Shown here piece after piece: positions 40,667 to 41,155 of a stretch of 41,155 nucleotides of DNA. This DNA comes from Burkholderiaceae bacterium (GTDB taxonomy: Bacteria; Pseudomonadota; Gammaproteobacteria; Burkholderiales; Burkholderiaceae_B). Within the stretch, counting starts at the first letter, position 1; every line of letters begins with the position of its first letter. The translations under genes were made by a program, and so were the position numbers. The notes under the pieces are model-generated. The model did no database searches, was not told the DNA's origin, and saw only the letters and a program-made list of their open reading frames with translations. Where the stretch lies: the NCBI GenBank assembly GCA_030728985.1, contig JANQYI010000032.1:25399-66553 (forward strand), read 5' to 3'.

Positions 40667-40718
40667 GCTTGTTGCGCCTGAAATACAGCAGCCATGCGGT
40701 ACTAGATTTTTAATACTT

Positions 40719-41030
40719 TTATTGCAGTGCGATTTCTACGTCAACACCAGCTGGCAAATCTAGGCGCATCAATGCATCAACGGTCTTATCCGTTGGGTCC
40801 ACGATGTCCATCAAGCGCTGATGTGTACGGATTTCAAACTGATCGCGTGACGTTTTGTTCACGTGCGGCGAGCGCAACACGTCATAACGGCGAATGCGGG
40901 TTGGAAGCGGAACAGGGCCTCGCACCACTGCACCAGTGCGTTTAGCGGTATCAACGATCTCAGCAGCCGACTGATCGATGAGTTTGTAGTCAAACGCTTT
41001 CAGACGGATACGGATTTTTTGATTTTTCAT
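40719..41030 (-). CDS. rpsJ: 30S ribosomal protein S10 (NusE)
   Basis: uS10 is a small-subunit head protein that also acts, with NusB, in transcription antitermination and with NusG in coupling transcription to translation. It is 103 residues, the exact usual length, from ATG 41030 ([19 protein letters not shown]). The in-frame extension to 41042 starts with TTG and is not needed. It lies 54 bp after tuf, past a hairpin, and 192 bp before rplC. Confidence 0.99.
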   Translation of the reverse strand: MKNQKIRIRLKAFDYKLIDQSAAEIVDTAKRTGAVVRGPVPLPTRIRRYDVLRSPHVNKTSRDQFEIRTHQRLMDIVDPTDKTVDALMRLDLPAGVDVEIALQ

Positions 41031-41052
41031 GGCGTTTCTCAAAGAGCGAAAT

Positions 41053-41076
41053 GCTGCGAGCTGTTTTGCTCGCAGC
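41053..41076 (-). terminator. Perfect 9-bp hairpin between tuf and rpsJ
   Basis: GCTGCGAGC (41053-41061) and GCTCGCAGC (41068-41076) pair around TGTTTT. It begins 8 bases after the tuf stop. On the minus strand ATTTCGCTCTTTG follows, with no true T-run, so it may be a weak terminator or a processing site. Confidence 0.5.
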
Positions 41077-41084
41077 GAAACAAA

Positions 41085-41155
41085 TTACTTCAGGATTTTG
41101 GCAACGACGCCGGCGCCGACGGTACGGCCACCTTCGCGGATTGCAAAACGCAGGC
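41085..41155 (-). CDS. tuf: Elongation factor Tu, C-terminal 22 residues (partial at right edge)
   Basis: The reading frame ending in TAA at 41087-41085 translates as LRFAIREGGRTVGAGVVAKILK, which matches the C-terminus of EF-Tu domain 3. The gene continues past the right edge. EF-Tu delivers aminoacyl-tRNA to the ribosome. tuf before rpsJ is the standard str/S10 junction of proteobacteria. Confidence 0.97.
   Translation of the reverse strand, partial: LRFAIREGGRTVGAGVVAKILK

Overview
The window looks like a chromosomal segment of a betaproteobacterium (order Burkholderiales, probably close to Alcaligenaceae). This rests on gene content and order, not on a database search. Supporting points are the system II cytochrome c maturation pair ResB/CcsB next to a diheme cytochrome c4, engB and hemB, the cyaY-lptM-lysA block, infA and rpmJ inside the ribosomal cluster between secY and rpsM, and the long Arg/Pro-rich tail on ribosomal protein S3. 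Base composition is moderate and coding density is very high: several neighbours overlap by 4 to 17 bases. I saw no tRNA or rRNA gene, no CRISPR array and no insertion sequence.

Layout. 1-682: 5' part of an MFS transporter gene running off the left edge (minus). 768-3680: uvrA (plus), whose stop overlaps by 4 bases the end of a minus-strand unit aroK-aroB-dgt-lipoprotein (7428 down to 3677). 7508-9925: mrcA (PBP1A), divergent from aroK. 9970-10299: cyaY (minus), divergent from lptM (10332) and lysA (10641-11942). 18588 down to 11952: a minus-strand run resB-ccsB-MFS-EamA-acetylpolyamine-deacetylase-like gene. 19443-18730: cytochrome c4 (minus) with a good terminator, divergent from the coupled pair engB-hemB (19528-21179). 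24820 down to 21163: cutA-dsbD-MFS (minus). 41155 down to 24973: the large ribosomal protein cluster on the minus strand (tuf end, rpsJ, rplC to rpsQ, rplN to secY, infA, rpmJ, rpsM, rpsK, rpsD, rpoA, rplQ), closed by a bidirectional terminator at 24881-24913.

The ribosomal cluster has unusual punctuation. An aldehyde dehydrogenase gene on the opposite strand (34254-35681) sits exactly at the S10/spc operon boundary, between rpsQ and rplN, and a strong bidirectional terminator separates it from rpsQ. A very good promoter followed by a leader with repeated, mutually competing GC hairpins lies between rpsJ and rplC. It is the best candidate here for an undescribed regulatory element. rpoA is flanked by two 12-bp hairpins, and the second is followed by a degenerate 16-19 bp tandem repeat array in front of rplQ.

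How the genes work together. ResB/CcsB export and attach heme to apocytochromes such as the neighbouring c4. HemB supplies a heme precursor, and DsbD supplies periplasmic reducing power. AroK/AroB (shikimate pathway), LysA (lysine, from diaminopimelate) and PBP1A are metabolic and cell-wall functions. UvrA and Dgt deal with DNA repair and nucleotide pools. The right half makes the translation machinery, the SecY translocon and RNA polymerase alpha.
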